Positions 16,827 through 24,899 of a stretch of 64,000 bases of DNA are shown in pieces. The stretch comes from Bacteroidales bacterium UBA2287. GTDB taxonomy: Bacteria > Bacteroidota > Bacteroidia > Bacteroidales > Tenuifilaceae. The notes beneath the pieces were generated by a model that searched no databases, was not told the DNA's origin, and saw only the letters and a list, made by a program, of their open reading frames with translations. Numbering within the stretch: the first letter of the stretch is position 1; the number at the start of each line of letters is the position of its first letter. A program made the translations under genes and the position numbers. The stretch is from the NCBI GenBank assembly GCA_002345675.1, contig DDWL01000021.1, positions 1 through 64,000 of the forward strand, read 5' to 3'.

Positions 16827-17453
16827 TTATAAAAGTTTATTTTCGATACAGTACCGGGTAAGGTCGGTATTTTTGCTAAACTCCATTTTTTCCATAATAC
16901 GACTTCGGTAGGTGCTAACCGTTTTATCGGATATAAATAGTTCCCCTCCAATTTCCTGTAGCGACTTTCCGTCGGCTAGTTTTACCATTACCTCAAACTC
17001 ACGATTCGAGAGCACTTCGTGCTTTAGCTTAACATTATCGCTAGTAAGATGATGGGCAAGGCTTTCGGCAAGCGATTGCGAAATATACTTACCGCCCTCC
17101 GATATTCGTTTTACGGCCAATAGCAATTCTTCCGATGCTGTATCCTTGGTAAGGTAACCCGATGCGCCAAGTTTTAATGCCCTAATGGCATACTGTTCCT
17201 GCGGGTGCATGCTTAGCATGAGCACATTAACCAAAGGCCACTTTTGCTTTACGTATTGAAGAATTTCAAGTCCGTTTTTACCAGGGAGCGAAATGTCGAG
17301 AAGTATAATATCGTAAGATTCCTTTTTTAATAGTTCGAAAAGCTTATTCCCATCACCAGCTTCCTCTATAATGCTCATGTTATCGAGATGCAGAAGAATT
17401 TGCTTTAGGCCCTCACGAACTATTTTATGATCGTCACAAATTATAATTCTCAT
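16827..17453 (-). CDS. NarL/FixJ-family response regulator
   Basis: The protein has 208 residues. The receiver domain spans residues 2-118, with the acidic pair CDDHK, phosphoacceptor Asp53 in LLDISLPGKNG, and Lys in GYLTKDTASEE. A LuxR-type helix-turn-helix follows at about 143-205: LSNREFEVMVKLADGKSLQEI, shown here in part, then SDKTVSTYRSRIMEKM. Such regulators dimerise on DNA after phosphorylation. The gene starts 4 bp after the stop codon of the sensor kinase at 17458, so the two form one operon and presumably a cognate pair. Targets are unknown. Confidence 0.9.
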   Translation of the reverse strand: MRIIICDDHKIVREGLKQILLHLDNMSIIEEAGDGNKLFELLKKESYDIILLDISLPGKNGLEILQYVKQKWPLVNVLMLSMHPQEQYAIRALKLGASGYLTKDTASEELLLAVKRISEGGKYISQSLAESLAHHLTSDNVKLKHEVLSNREFEVMVKLADGKSLQEIGGELFISDKTVSTYRSRIMEKMEFSKNTDLTRYCIENKLL

Positions 17454-17457
17454 GTGC

Positions 17458-19395
17458 TTAGCTATTTATTGGAACAACTAATTTAATTACTGTAAAGTTA
17501 TTGCTGTCGCGATATAAATTTAAAGTTCCTCCTAACGATCGAGCACGTTCTTTCATGCTTATTATACCAAACGACTTTTTCGATTTCAGTTTTTCATCTG
17601 AAATTCCAATTCCATTATCCGATACCATTAAAATAATGCTCTCGTTGGTTTTCGATAAGGCTATGCTTACATGGGTGGCTTTGGAATGCCGTGCAATATT
17701 TGTGAGCGATTCTTGCATAATTCGGAAAATGACAAGCGATGCATCGGTTGAAATACTTAATCCTTGGTCAATATCGAACGAAATATCTATTTTGGTTCGA
17801 AGCGAAAAATCATTTGCGTACCATTCAATTGCAGCCTCAAGGCCAAGATCGTTTATTAGTGGAGGTCGCAGCTGCGATGTTAATCGCTGAACCGACTTAA
17901 TTGTTTCGCCTACAATACCAATTACCTTATTAATTTTAATAACCGTATTGCTATCGGAAACTGTTTGCTTTATATTTCCAAGATCAATTTTAATTGCTGT
18001 AAGCGATTGACCCAAATCGTCGTGAAGCTCACGAGATATTGCAATTCTTTCGTCTTCTCTTACCTTTTCGATATATTTTGTTAATTCGTGAAGCTGATCG
18101 AGCGAACTTTTAAGTTCATCCTCCGCATTCTTTCTCTCGGTAATATCGGTAATAAAACCTTCGATTGCAACAGCTTTATTACTTGTAAAAACACCGCGTC
18201 CTCTAACCCAAATCCAAATAATTTCGCCCTTTTCCGAAGTAATTCTAAATTCTGTTACAAACGATTTCTTAGCTATAACGGCTTCATTAATAATTTTAAG
18301 AACCCTCACTTTGTCTTCACTAATAACTAAAGAGACAAAAGACCTTACTCTATTCAACAAAAAATCGCTAGCAGGAAAACCCGATAGTTCCAATATTCCC
18401 TCACTTATATATTCGGTTGTTAGTTGTTCATCGTATTTACAACGGAATACAGCACCGTTGAGATTGTTTATTATCGAGTTCGTTTTACGAATGCTCTCAT
18501 GAAGTGCAACTAGGAGAAGCTGTTGGTCGGTTGTATCCCAAACCATACCATAAAGACGTTCGGGATTACCCTGATTATTAATAATTGTCTTAACTTTTGT
18601 TTCCAAAAACTTAATGGTTCCATCGGGGAAAATAACCCTAAAATTGGTTACAATTTCAGTTTTATTTTTTGCTGCACTTTCAAAAAGCGATATCAGTTTA
18701 TGCCTATCTTTGGGGTGACAATGTTCTATAAATTCTTCTTGTGTTAAACCTCCTTCGTTGTGTTCAAAACCAAATAATTGGCAAGCCTTAGTGTTAAAAA
18801 AACTAATGTTTTCCGAAAATTTGTAAACCCAAGTACCAATTCCAATCGACTCGATAACCATGTCGAGAAATGTCAACTTCCCCTCTTTAAATGCCTGCGT
18901 TTTATACCCATTGTTGTTTGCCAACAATTCATCCGATTTTTTTAAAACTAGCTGTTTCGCTGTTTTTAGTTTCTCATCTAAATGCGATAATAACTCAATT
19001 TCATGCTTTAAAAGCATCGCATTTCTATTGGATAATGAGGATTTAATAGATGAATTAAGCTTTTCAAGGTTCCCTTTCAGAATGTAGTCGTTGGCACCAG
19101 CTTTCATGCATTCAACCGCTAGCTCTTCGCTGGTTGAACCTGTTACAAAAATAAAAGGGGTATGAATTGTAATCTCATTTCGGAGCGATAAAGCATTCAT
19201 CCCATCGAAATGAGGCATAAAGTAGTCGGAAATAATAATATCGGGGATAAAAGAAACAAGCGCTTCAATGTAATCCTCCTTTGTATCAACAATTAGGTGC
19301 TTAAATGTTAAGTCACTCTTCGAAATCTCACGTAAAACTATCTCGGCATCGCTTGAATCGTCTTCAACGTAAAGTAATCTTATAGGATTGATCAT
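17458..19395 (-). CDS. Hybrid sensor histidine kinase (receiver, two PAS, HisKA_3, HATPase)
   Basis: The protein has 645 residues with no signal peptide or membrane segment, so it is cytoplasmic. Residues 5-125 are a receiver (YVEDDSS, Asp57 in ISDYFMPHFDG, Lys in DYILKGN). A short coiled coil follows, then two PAS domains at about 175-300 and 305-425; the latter ends ITDITERKNAE. The HisKA_3 dimerisation box holds the His at about 454 (ISRELHDDLGQSL). The NarX-type ATPase carries QESLTNIARHSKA, DNGIGI and SFGIISMKERA. It very likely phosphorylates the NarL-type regulator encoded 4 bp downstream. The N-terminal receiver suggests input from another kinase. Confidence 0.9.
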   Translation of the reverse strand: MINPIRLLYVEDDSSDAEIVLREISKSDLTFKHLIVDTKEDYIEALVSFIPDIIISDYFMPHFDGMNALSLRNEITIHTPFIFVTGSTSEELAVECMKAGANDYILKGNLEKLNSSIKSSLSNRNAMLLKHEIELLSHLDEKLKTAKQLVLKKSDELLANNNGYKTQAFKEGKLTFLDMVIESIGIGTWVYKFSENISFFNTKACQLFGFEHNEGGLTQEEFIEHCHPKDRHKLISLFESAAKNKTEIVTNFRVIFPDGTIKFLETKVKTIINNQGNPERLYGMVWDTTDQQLLLVALHESIRKTNSIINNLNGAVFRCKYDEQLTTEYISEGILELSGFPASDFLLNRVRSFVSLVISEDKVRVLKIINEAVIAKKSFVTEFRITSEKGEIIWIWVRGRGVFTSNKAVAIEGFITDITERKNAEDELKSSLDQLHELTKYIEKVREDERIAISRELHDDLGQSLTAIKIDLGNIKQTVSDSNTVIKINKVIGIVGETIKSVQRLTSQLRPPLINDLGLEAAIEWYANDFSLRTKIDISFDIDQGLSISTDASLVIFRIMQESLTNIARHSKATHVSIALSKTNESIILMVSDNGIGISDEKLKSKKSFGIISMKERARSLGGTLNLYRDSNNFTVIKLVVPINS

Positions 19396-19462
19396 ATAGC
19401 AACTTTAATTGTGGTTACACCAATTATGTAAAGTTAACAATTATTGGGTTCTACTACCAATT

Positions 19463-20677
19463 TTAAAGGTCGAGCATTAAGAAATCGTGAATATTTATAT
19501 AGATTATTCCTTTGTAATTATCGCCAATAATGGGATCGTTTAAGGTAACCACATATTTTGGGTAGTTATCCTTTACCTGTAGTAGGTTACCAAACTCCCT
19601 ATTAATAATTTTTTCGGCACTCAATTGGAGGCAAACCTGAACATATACTTTGTTGCCTTGCTTTTCAGCCACAAAGTCGATTTCCTGACTTCCTAGCTGT
19701 CCGACAAAAACATTAAACCCTAACTGTTTAAGGCGGAGGTAAACAGCATTTTCAAGCAGCTGGTGTATATCCATCCGCTGGCTCTGGCCCCACAAAGCAT
19801 TTCGCAAACCAAGATCCTCAAAGTAGTACTTTTCACCAATCTCAAAAATCTTTAATCCCTCTACATTTGCACGCACAGCTTTATGTATAAAGAATGCATT
19901 GGTTAACGCTTTTAGATAGTTAATAACCAGCTGGGGGCTCATGCTAACTCTTTGGGATTTTAGGTATCGGCTAATATTATTTGCCGAAAAAAGGTTGCCA
20001 ATATTGCCGGCAAGGTGTTGAATAAGGTTTTCTAAAAATGCAACATTGCGAATGTTTTCTCTTGCAACCACATCCCTTAAAAGAATTGTGGCATATACAT
20101 TTCGCAAGTATTCAAATGGCATGTTCTCATTTAATCCAATTTGCATTAGGTAGGGCATACCGCCATACTTTAAGTACTTTAAAACCGATTCGGGGGATGA
20201 ATTAAAGTTGTGGAATTGGAGAAATTCTTTGTAGCTAAGGCTGTGTATATTAAATTCGATGTACCGACCCGATAGGTAGGTTGCCAGCTCGCCCGATAGC
20301 ATATTGGCATTGCTTCCTGTACAGGTAATATCGCAAATATTTTCGGCGAACAGGCTTCGCAGTGCTAGTTCAAATGATGCTATTTCTTGTATCTCATCAA
20401 TTAGCAGGTAGTTGTTAACACTGGGGTTTATATTTTGCTTAATATAATTAAGCAGATCCTCGTGGTTTTTTATTTGGAAGAACTGCTCTAATTCGCAATT
20501 AATATAAATTAGGTTTGCTTGAGGATCATTCGCTTTAATAATATCCATTAGATGAAAAAGAATATAGCTCTTCCCGACACGTCGCTGACCGGTTAACACC
20601 TTAATTATTTGTTTACCAATAAAAGGGCTGATTTTATTAGCATAAAGCGGGCGTTCTTTATAAACGGGTATTTTCAT
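19463..20677 (-). CDS. AAA ATPase with DUF4143 C-terminal domain
   Basis: The protein has 404 residues. Walker A is GQRRVGKS (30-37) and Walker B YLLIDEIQE (90-98). Sensor-like CTGSNA and the SGRYIEFNIHSLSYKEF block that marks this family follow. The C-terminal DUF4143 part (about 200-404) has LLRDVVARENIR, YFEDLGLRNAL, LENAVYLRLKQLG and a nuclease-like EIDFVAE...VYVQVC. The family is widespread and often mobile; its substrate is unsettled. The gene stands alone, with 159 bp to the upstream gene. The start at 20677 gives the usual MKIPVYKERPLY opening. Confidence 0.85.
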   Translation of the reverse strand: MKIPVYKERPLYANKISPFIGKQIIKVLTGQRRVGKSYILFHLMDIIKANDPQANLIYINCELEQFFQIKNHEDLLNYIKQNINPSVNNYLLIDEIQEIASFELALRSLFAENICDITCTGSNANMLSGELATYLSGRYIEFNIHSLSYKEFLQFHNFNSSPESVLKYLKYGGMPYLMQIGLNENMPFEYLRNVYATILLRDVVARENIRNVAFLENLIQHLAGNIGNLFSANNISRYLKSQRVSMSPQLVINYLKALTNAFFIHKAVRANVEGLKIFEIGEKYYFEDLGLRNALWGQSQRMDIHQLLENAVYLRLKQLGFNVFVGQLGSQEIDFVAEKQGNKVYVQVCLQLSAEKIINREFGNLLQVKDNYPKYVVTLNDPIIGDNYKGIIYINIHDFLMLDL

Positions 20678-20836
20678 TTTTTATAATGTATAAATGAAAC
20701 TATACACAAATATAAAGATTATTTACTTTATGGCGTATGCATATACGATTATTTATTTAAGAGATGGGGAACTCATCGTGGAACGACACGATTTCAATTC
20801 TTCTCAATCTTTGTGGAATTTTTTGCCAAAACTTTT

Positions 20837-21601
20837 TTACACATTAATACACGCATCAAACCTAAAGTCTTTGTGCTCTTTCATATCAACATAACCAAAC
20901 TGATTAGTAACTAGCCTCGTTTTGCCAATGGTAAATTCGGGAGTATTAAAATGGGAGTGCCCGTATATCCATGCTTCGGGTTGATACTTTTCAATGAAGT
21001 CGAAAAGTTCAACGGCAAATGCTTCGTTTAGTGGGCTATTTTTATAAATCTGAGGGTAGTTGAAAAGGGTCGGGACATGATGGGTAATAACTACATTATT
21101 TTCATCCTTTAACGTGCTCAACGAATCCTCAATAAATTTTAATGAGTTTTGATGTAGAATATTGAAATGCTTTGGTCTAAAGGCTTCGTCGCCAATTCTA
21201 ATTAATGAAAAATCGGTAAGGTGACTTTTTATATACAACTCGTTCGGAACTGAGATATGGCTCCAAAGAGTAGAAAAAATAAGATTAACCCCATCAACAG
21301 GGATAACCATATCCTTGACCACATGAACATTACCCCTGATGTCCTTCGTATTTAGTGCGCTGTATTTTGAAATGTCGCTATTGTAGTACTCATGGTTTCC
21401 AGGTACCCAGTAAACTTTCTTAAACGAGTTTGATAGGAAATCAAAGTATTTCTCTTTGCTTAAATTCTTCCAAAGCGGTATAATATCCCCTGCCAACACA
21501 AGAATATCTGCCTGGGGAACTAGCCTATTGGTATGCAGGTAGTAGGTATTCTTAATAAATTCGAGATGCAGATCGGAACAGTACTGAATATTCATTTTCA
21601 A
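20837..21601 (-). CDS. Calcineurin-like metallophosphoesterase
   Basis: The protein has 254 residues and no signal peptide. The five metal-binding blocks are present in order: SDLHLEF (9-15), LAGDII (about 37), PGNHEYY (about 70), ITHH (about 172) and GHSHFNTPEF (about 215). These coordinate a dinuclear metal centre in the family, which hydrolyses phosphomonoesters or phosphodiesters; the substrate cannot be told. The gene is single and followed by the DUF4143 ATPase on the same strand, 159 bp away. The preferred start is at 21601 or two codons later (MNIQYCSD). Confidence 0.88.
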   Translation of the reverse strand: MKMNIQYCSDLHLEFIKNTYYLHTNRLVPQADILVLAGDIIPLWKNLSKEKYFDFLSNSFKKVYWVPGNHEYYNSDISKYSALNTKDIRGNVHVVKDMVIPVDGVNLIFSTLWSHISVPNELYIKSHLTDFSLIRIGDEAFRPKHFNILHQNSLKFIEDSLSTLKDENNVVITHHVPTLFNYPQIYKNSPLNEAFAVELFDFIEKYQPEAWIYGHSHFNTPEFTIGKTRLVTNQFGYVDMKEHKDFRFDACINV

Positions 21602-21696
21602 TGTTTTTTTAAAACTACTAAAAATCGCATTAGTTTGTTGCTGTAATCTAATATCTTTGTTAATAGATTTAATAAGTAGTTATTCGCGTTTATTCG

Positions 21697-21743
21697 AAGT
21701 TTCTCCACAGAAAAACCACCAATTATTTAGCAGGGAGAAACTT
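21697..21743. other. Inverted repeat in the gap between tRNA-Leu and the phosphoesterase gene
   Basis: AAGTTTCTCC (21697-21706) and GGAGAAACTT (21734-21743) are perfect 10-bp arms, with an outer TTCG/CGAA pair. A related GCCCATT word recurs nearby (about 21757 and 21843). The surrounding 347-bp gap has no gene. The fold could belong to a 5' leader or small RNA, but nothing identifies it. Confidence 0.3.
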
Positions 21744-21893
21744 GGAAGCGAACGTGCCCATTATTTTTGGGAATGTTCTTTTCGCTATTAAGTTCCTGGT
21801 GCTTGGTCGTACCATTCAGTGAATTATATAGCGGAGGTTCGCGCCCATTTTTTTGTGAACCAATAAATCACCTTTGCTCTCAATCTTTCCCAC

Positions 21894-21942
21894 AAAAACG
21901 AAACCCACCATAAACATTTAGTTTACAGTGGGTTTCTTTTTT
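21894..21942. terminator. Bidirectional-looking terminator 3' of the tRNA-Leu pair
   Basis: GAAACCCAC at 21900 pairs with GTGGGTTTC ending at 21936. A T-run follows on the plus strand (21937-21942) and an A-run precedes it (21894-21898), which is a T-run for minus-strand transcription. The distance to the 3' end of the minus-strand tRNA gene is about 13 bp. Confidence 0.75.
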
Positions 21943-21948
21943 AAAAAG

Positions 21949-22032
21949 TGCCCAGGACAAGACTCGAACTTGCACAACCTTGCGATCACCAGCCCCTCAA
22001 GCTGGCGTGTCTACCAATTTCACCACCTGGGC
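21949..22032 (-). tRNA. tRNA-Leu (anticodon GAG)
   Basis: On the minus strand the 7-bp acceptor stem is GCCCAGG with CCTGGGC. The anticodon stem-loop is CCAGC-TTGAGGG-GCTGG, giving GAG. A long variable arm (class II) and a TTCGAGT T-loop follow. The discriminator is A, as required for leucine. CCA is not encoded. It decodes CUU and CUC. Confidence 0.93.
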
Positions 22033-22063
22033 AAATATTCATTTTTTTTTTCTTTTCGCGCCG

Positions 22064-22147
22064 TGCCCAAAACAGGACTCGAACCTGCACATAATTGCTT
22101 ATACTAGTCCCTGAAACTAGCGCGTCTACCAATTCCGCCATTTGGGC
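22064..22147 (-). tRNA. tRNA-Leu (anticodon CAG)
   Basis: The acceptor stem is GCCCAAA with TTTGGGC. The anticodon stem-loop is CTAGT-TTCAGGG-ACTAG, giving CAG. It has a class II variable arm, a TTCGAGT T-loop and discriminator A. It lies 31 bp upstream of the GAG isoacceptor on the same strand, so both are probably processed from one transcript ending in the terminator at 21894-21942. Confidence 0.93.
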
Positions 22148-22238
22148 TTCTATTTCTAAAATCGTTGAGACAATTCACTTTTGATTCGCCTCTTAATTCT
22201 CGAAACTATCTCAATGATGGCGGTAGCTCGTTCCTCGG

Positions 22239-22255
22239 TTCCGCCATTTGGGCTT
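22239..22255. repeat. 17-bp duplicate of the 5' end of tRNA-Leu(CAG)
   Basis: TTCCGCCATTTGGGCTT at 22133-22149 (the tRNA 5' end on the minus strand) occurs again at 22239-22255, 89 bp upstream of the gene. The copy lacks the rest of a tRNA. It could be a scar of integration or of tRNA duplication and deletion. Between the copies is an imperfect inverted repeat (around 22162-22220). Confidence 0.5.
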
Positions 22256-22361
22256 TAAATTGAGTTGCAAAAGTAATAATTTTTCTATTGCATAAAACAA
22301 ATACAATAAAAAAACTTGGGAAAAGCCCCAAGTTCTTAATGCACCAAAAATATCGATTAGC

Positions 22362-24536
22362 TTAAAGATTCTCCCTTACGTAGTTACTTAGCAGGGTATA
22401 TAAATGCATTCGCGTATTTCCTCCATAAATACCATGATTCTTGTCGGGATAAAACATCATGGTAAACTGTTTTTCGGCTTGTATTAACTTTTCGGCCAGT
22501 TCAACGCTATTCTGAACATGCACGTTATCGTCGCCTGTACCATGAACCAAAAGAAGTTTACCTTTCATTTTTTCAACATGATTTATGGGCGAATTATCGT
22601 CGTAACCCGCAGGGTTAGTTTGGGGTAAACCCATAAAGCGCTCGGTATAAATGCTGTCGTAGTAACGCCAATTTGTAACAGGGGCAACGGCTATGGCCAT
22701 GCTAAACACATCGGCTCCCTTAAAAAGACAAAGCGACGACATGTAACCTCCGTAGCTCCAGCCCCAAATTCCAATCCGCTCGGCGCTAACGTAGGGAAGC
22801 GTTTGCAGGTACTTGGCCGCTTCAATCTGGTCGATGGTTTCGTAGTAGCCCAGCTGCCCATAGGTAATTTTTTTGAATGCTTCTCCCCTACCTCCAGTAC
22901 CGCGACCGTCGACACAAACAACCAAATAACCTTCGGTAGCCAAGTACTCGTCCCATCCAATACGCCAGCGATCGGTAACCGACTGCGAACCAGGGCCGCT
23001 ATACTGATACATTAGCACAGGGTACTTTTTTGTTGCGTCGAAATTTAATGGCTTCACCATATAGCCATAAAGTTCAACATTTTCGGAAGTCTTAAAACTG
23101 AAGAATTCCTTTTGGGGCATTGCGAAACCCTTAACTAATTCTTTCAATTTTGAGTTATCCTCAAGGGTGCGCACCAGCTTTCCGCTTCGATCGTGAAGTG
23201 TTACCTTAGGTAATTGATTTATTGATGAGGAAAAGTGAATATAGTAATCGAAAGTCGAACTAAAATCGGCAGCATTCGATCCGCTTATAGGTGAAATTTT
23301 TTGAGGTTTTTTCCCATCAAATCCCACTGCAAATACTGCAGTACGGACAGGATTATCGTCGATTGCCTGATAGTACACCATTTTTCGCTTGCTATCAACT
23401 CCATAAAGTTCTTTTACTTCGTTTGTTCCCTTTGTTAGTTGGGTTACAAGTTTTCCACTCATATTGTATAAATACAAATGCTCAAAACCATCGCGCTCCG
23501 AAGGAACTATAAAATATTTTCCGTCGTCGGTAAAGGTTGGGTAGTTGTCGTTGGGCTCCTCAATAAAGTACTTATTCACTTCGGAAAACAGAACCGACGA
23601 AACGCCAGTTGCCGCATCGGCAATTAAAATGTCAATTTTATTCTGAAGTCGGTTTAACCTTACAAGGCTAAGCTTTTCAGCATTTTTTGTCCACTTAATA
23701 CGAGCAATATACTGATCGGTTTCTTCACCCACATCCATTTTTTGGGTTAACCCGCTTTGCAAGTCGAACACATGGACTGAAACAATTGAGTTTTCTTCTC
23801 CAGCCTTTGGGTACTTAAATTCGTAATTCTCGGGATATAATTTATTATTATAGGTAGCCATGCCAAAGGTTTTAACGCGACTCTCGTCGAAACGGTAATA
23901 GGCAAGTCTACGGCCATCGGGCGACCACTGCATTCCTGTTGTTAGCGCAAACTCCTCTTCGTAAACCCAGTCGGCTGCACCATTTATTGTATGGTTAAAC
24001 TCGCCATCGAAGGTAATTTGCTTCTCTTCGTTAGTAATGAGCGATTTAATGAAAATGTTATTGCCTCTTACAAAAGCAACTGAGTTGCCATTGGGCGAAA
24101 AGGTTGCCAGTTGCTGCTTGCCTTCGCTCGATAAAGGTGTAATTTTTTTGGTTGAAATGTCGTAGACAAAGTATGTTGCCACAAACGAGTGGCGATAAAT
24201 GGCTTCCGACTCGGTTTCGAGAAGAATTCGCTCTTCGTTAGGACTAATGGAGTAGCCCGACAAATCTTCGAGTGCCTTTAGTTCATGCTCCTTAACGTCA
24301 AAAAGTATCGACAATTCCTCTCCGGTTTTGTAGCTATACTTCACAATTCGTTCACCCTTTTCAAAGGCAAGATAACTGGCGCCATCGTTCATCGAGGTAA
24401 TTCCACGAACCGATTTTGCGTTAAAAGTCCCCTTCCGAAAAAGATCTTCGAGCGTAATTCGTTGCCCTTGGGCAAATAAACTGCATGTAGAAATGGCCAA
24501 AATACTTGCCAGTACAATAAAACGATATTTTTTCAT
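22362..24536 (-). CDS. Dipeptidyl peptidase IV-like serine peptidase (family S9B)
   Basis: The protein has 724 residues; the signal peptide ends at about residue 22 (SLFAQ). An N-terminal beta-propeller (about 40-480) contains DWVYEEEF, the family's Glu motif that binds the substrate N-terminus. The alpha/beta-hydrolase domain carries the catalytic Ser594 in GWSYGGY, Asp670 in GTGDDNVH and His701 in DKNHGIYGG. It would cleave Xaa-Pro or Xaa-Ala dipeptides from peptides in the periplasm. Length agrees with bacterial DPP IV. The gene is monocistronic, with tRNA genes downstream and a repeat-rich spacer upstream. Confusion with other S9 peptidases is unlikely given DWVYEEEF. Confidence 0.9.
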   Translation of the reverse strand: MKKYRFIVLASILAISTCSLFAQGQRITLEDLFRKGTFNAKSVRGITSMNDGASYLAFEKGERIVKYSYKTGEELSILFDVKEHELKALEDLSGYSISPNEERILLETESEAIYRHSFVATYFVYDISTKKITPLSSEGKQQLATFSPNGNSVAFVRGNNIFIKSLITNEEKQITFDGEFNHTINGAADWVYEEEFALTTGMQWSPDGRRLAYYRFDESRVKTFGMATYNNKLYPENYEFKYPKAGEENSIVSVHVFDLQSGLTQKMDVGEETDQYIARIKWTKNAEKLSLVRLNRLQNKIDILIADAATGVSSVLFSEVNKYFIEEPNDNYPTFTDDGKYFIVPSERDGFEHLYLYNMSGKLVTQLTKGTNEVKELYGVDSKRKMVYYQAIDDNPVRTAVFAVGFDGKKPQKISPISGSNAADFSSTFDYYIHFSSSINQLPKVTLHDRSGKLVRTLEDNSKLKELVKGFAMPQKEFFSFKTSENVELYGYMVKPLNFDATKKYPVLMYQYSGPGSQSVTDRWRIGWDEYLATEGYLVVCVDGRGTGGRGEAFKKITYGQLGYYETIDQIEAAKYLQTLPYVSAERIGIWGWSYGGYMSSLCLFKGADVFSMAIAVAPVTNWRYYDSIYTERFMGLPQTNPAGYDDNSPINHVEKMKGKLLLVHGTGDDNVHVQNSVELAEKLIQAEKQFTMMFYPDKNHGIYGGNTRMHLYTLLSNYVRENL

Positions 24537-24586
24537 AGTAAAGAATTAATGGTACAATCGTGATTATGTGTAATATAAATTGATTG

Positions 24587-24604
24587 CCCCGATAGTTATC
24601 GGGG
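24587..24604. repeat. CCCCGATAGTTATCGGGG palindrome
   Basis: Palindromic repeat in the 363-bp gap between the DPP IV gene and thrS. It is followed directly by a (TTGA)5 tandem repeat (24607-24626). Confidence 0.6.
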
Positions 24605-24718
24605 GTTTGATTGATTGATTGATTGATGTACAAAGAACTGAGTTTGCTTATAAAAATCGTTTTGCAGAAATAGATTTAAATCTATTCAAATTTATTTCAA
24701 CTCTGTGTACCTCTGTGT

Positions 24719-24736
24719 CCCCGATAACTATCGGGG
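24719..24736. repeat. CCCCGATAACTATCGGGG palindrome, opposite orientation
   Basis: Exact reverse complement of the copy at 24587. It lies within a CTCTGTGTACCTCTGTG context that I recall as another recurrent intergenic word in Bacteroidota. Apart from these repeats and the thrS promoter the gap 24537-24899 shows nothing. Confidence 0.55.
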
Positions 24737-24846
24737 CTCGTTGCTCTCTGTGTTTATCTTTTAAGAATATAAGAAAGAGAAAAACGTTTAAGGTTTAACT
24801 AAACATCGAAATATAGCAACAATTCATAAAACAACTTGTTTTACAC

Positions 24847-24877
24847 TTGATTATTAGCGATAATTCAATTACTTTTG
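24847..24877 (+). promoter_or_regulatory. Bacteroidota-type promoter of the thrS-infC-rpmI-rplT cluster
   Basis: TTG at 24847-24849, a 20-bp spacer, then TACTTTTG at 24870-24877, fitting the -33 and TAnnTTTG -7 consensus of the Bacteroidota primary sigma factor. Transcription would start at about 24884, only some 16 bases before the thrS ATG, leaving no room for a long regulatory leader such as a T-box. Confidence 0.6.
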
Positions 24878-24899
24878 CACCCTTTAAAACAACTACTGT

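Noticed and set aside
20732..20745. CGTATGCATATACG palindrome upstream of the DUF4143 ATPase gene
   Set aside because: Only 5-bp arms with a non-palindromic centre in AT-rich DNA; a chance match is likely.
22239..22255. Third tRNA-Leu
   Set aside because: Only the 5' acceptor-stem part is present; no anticodon arm or T arm follows.
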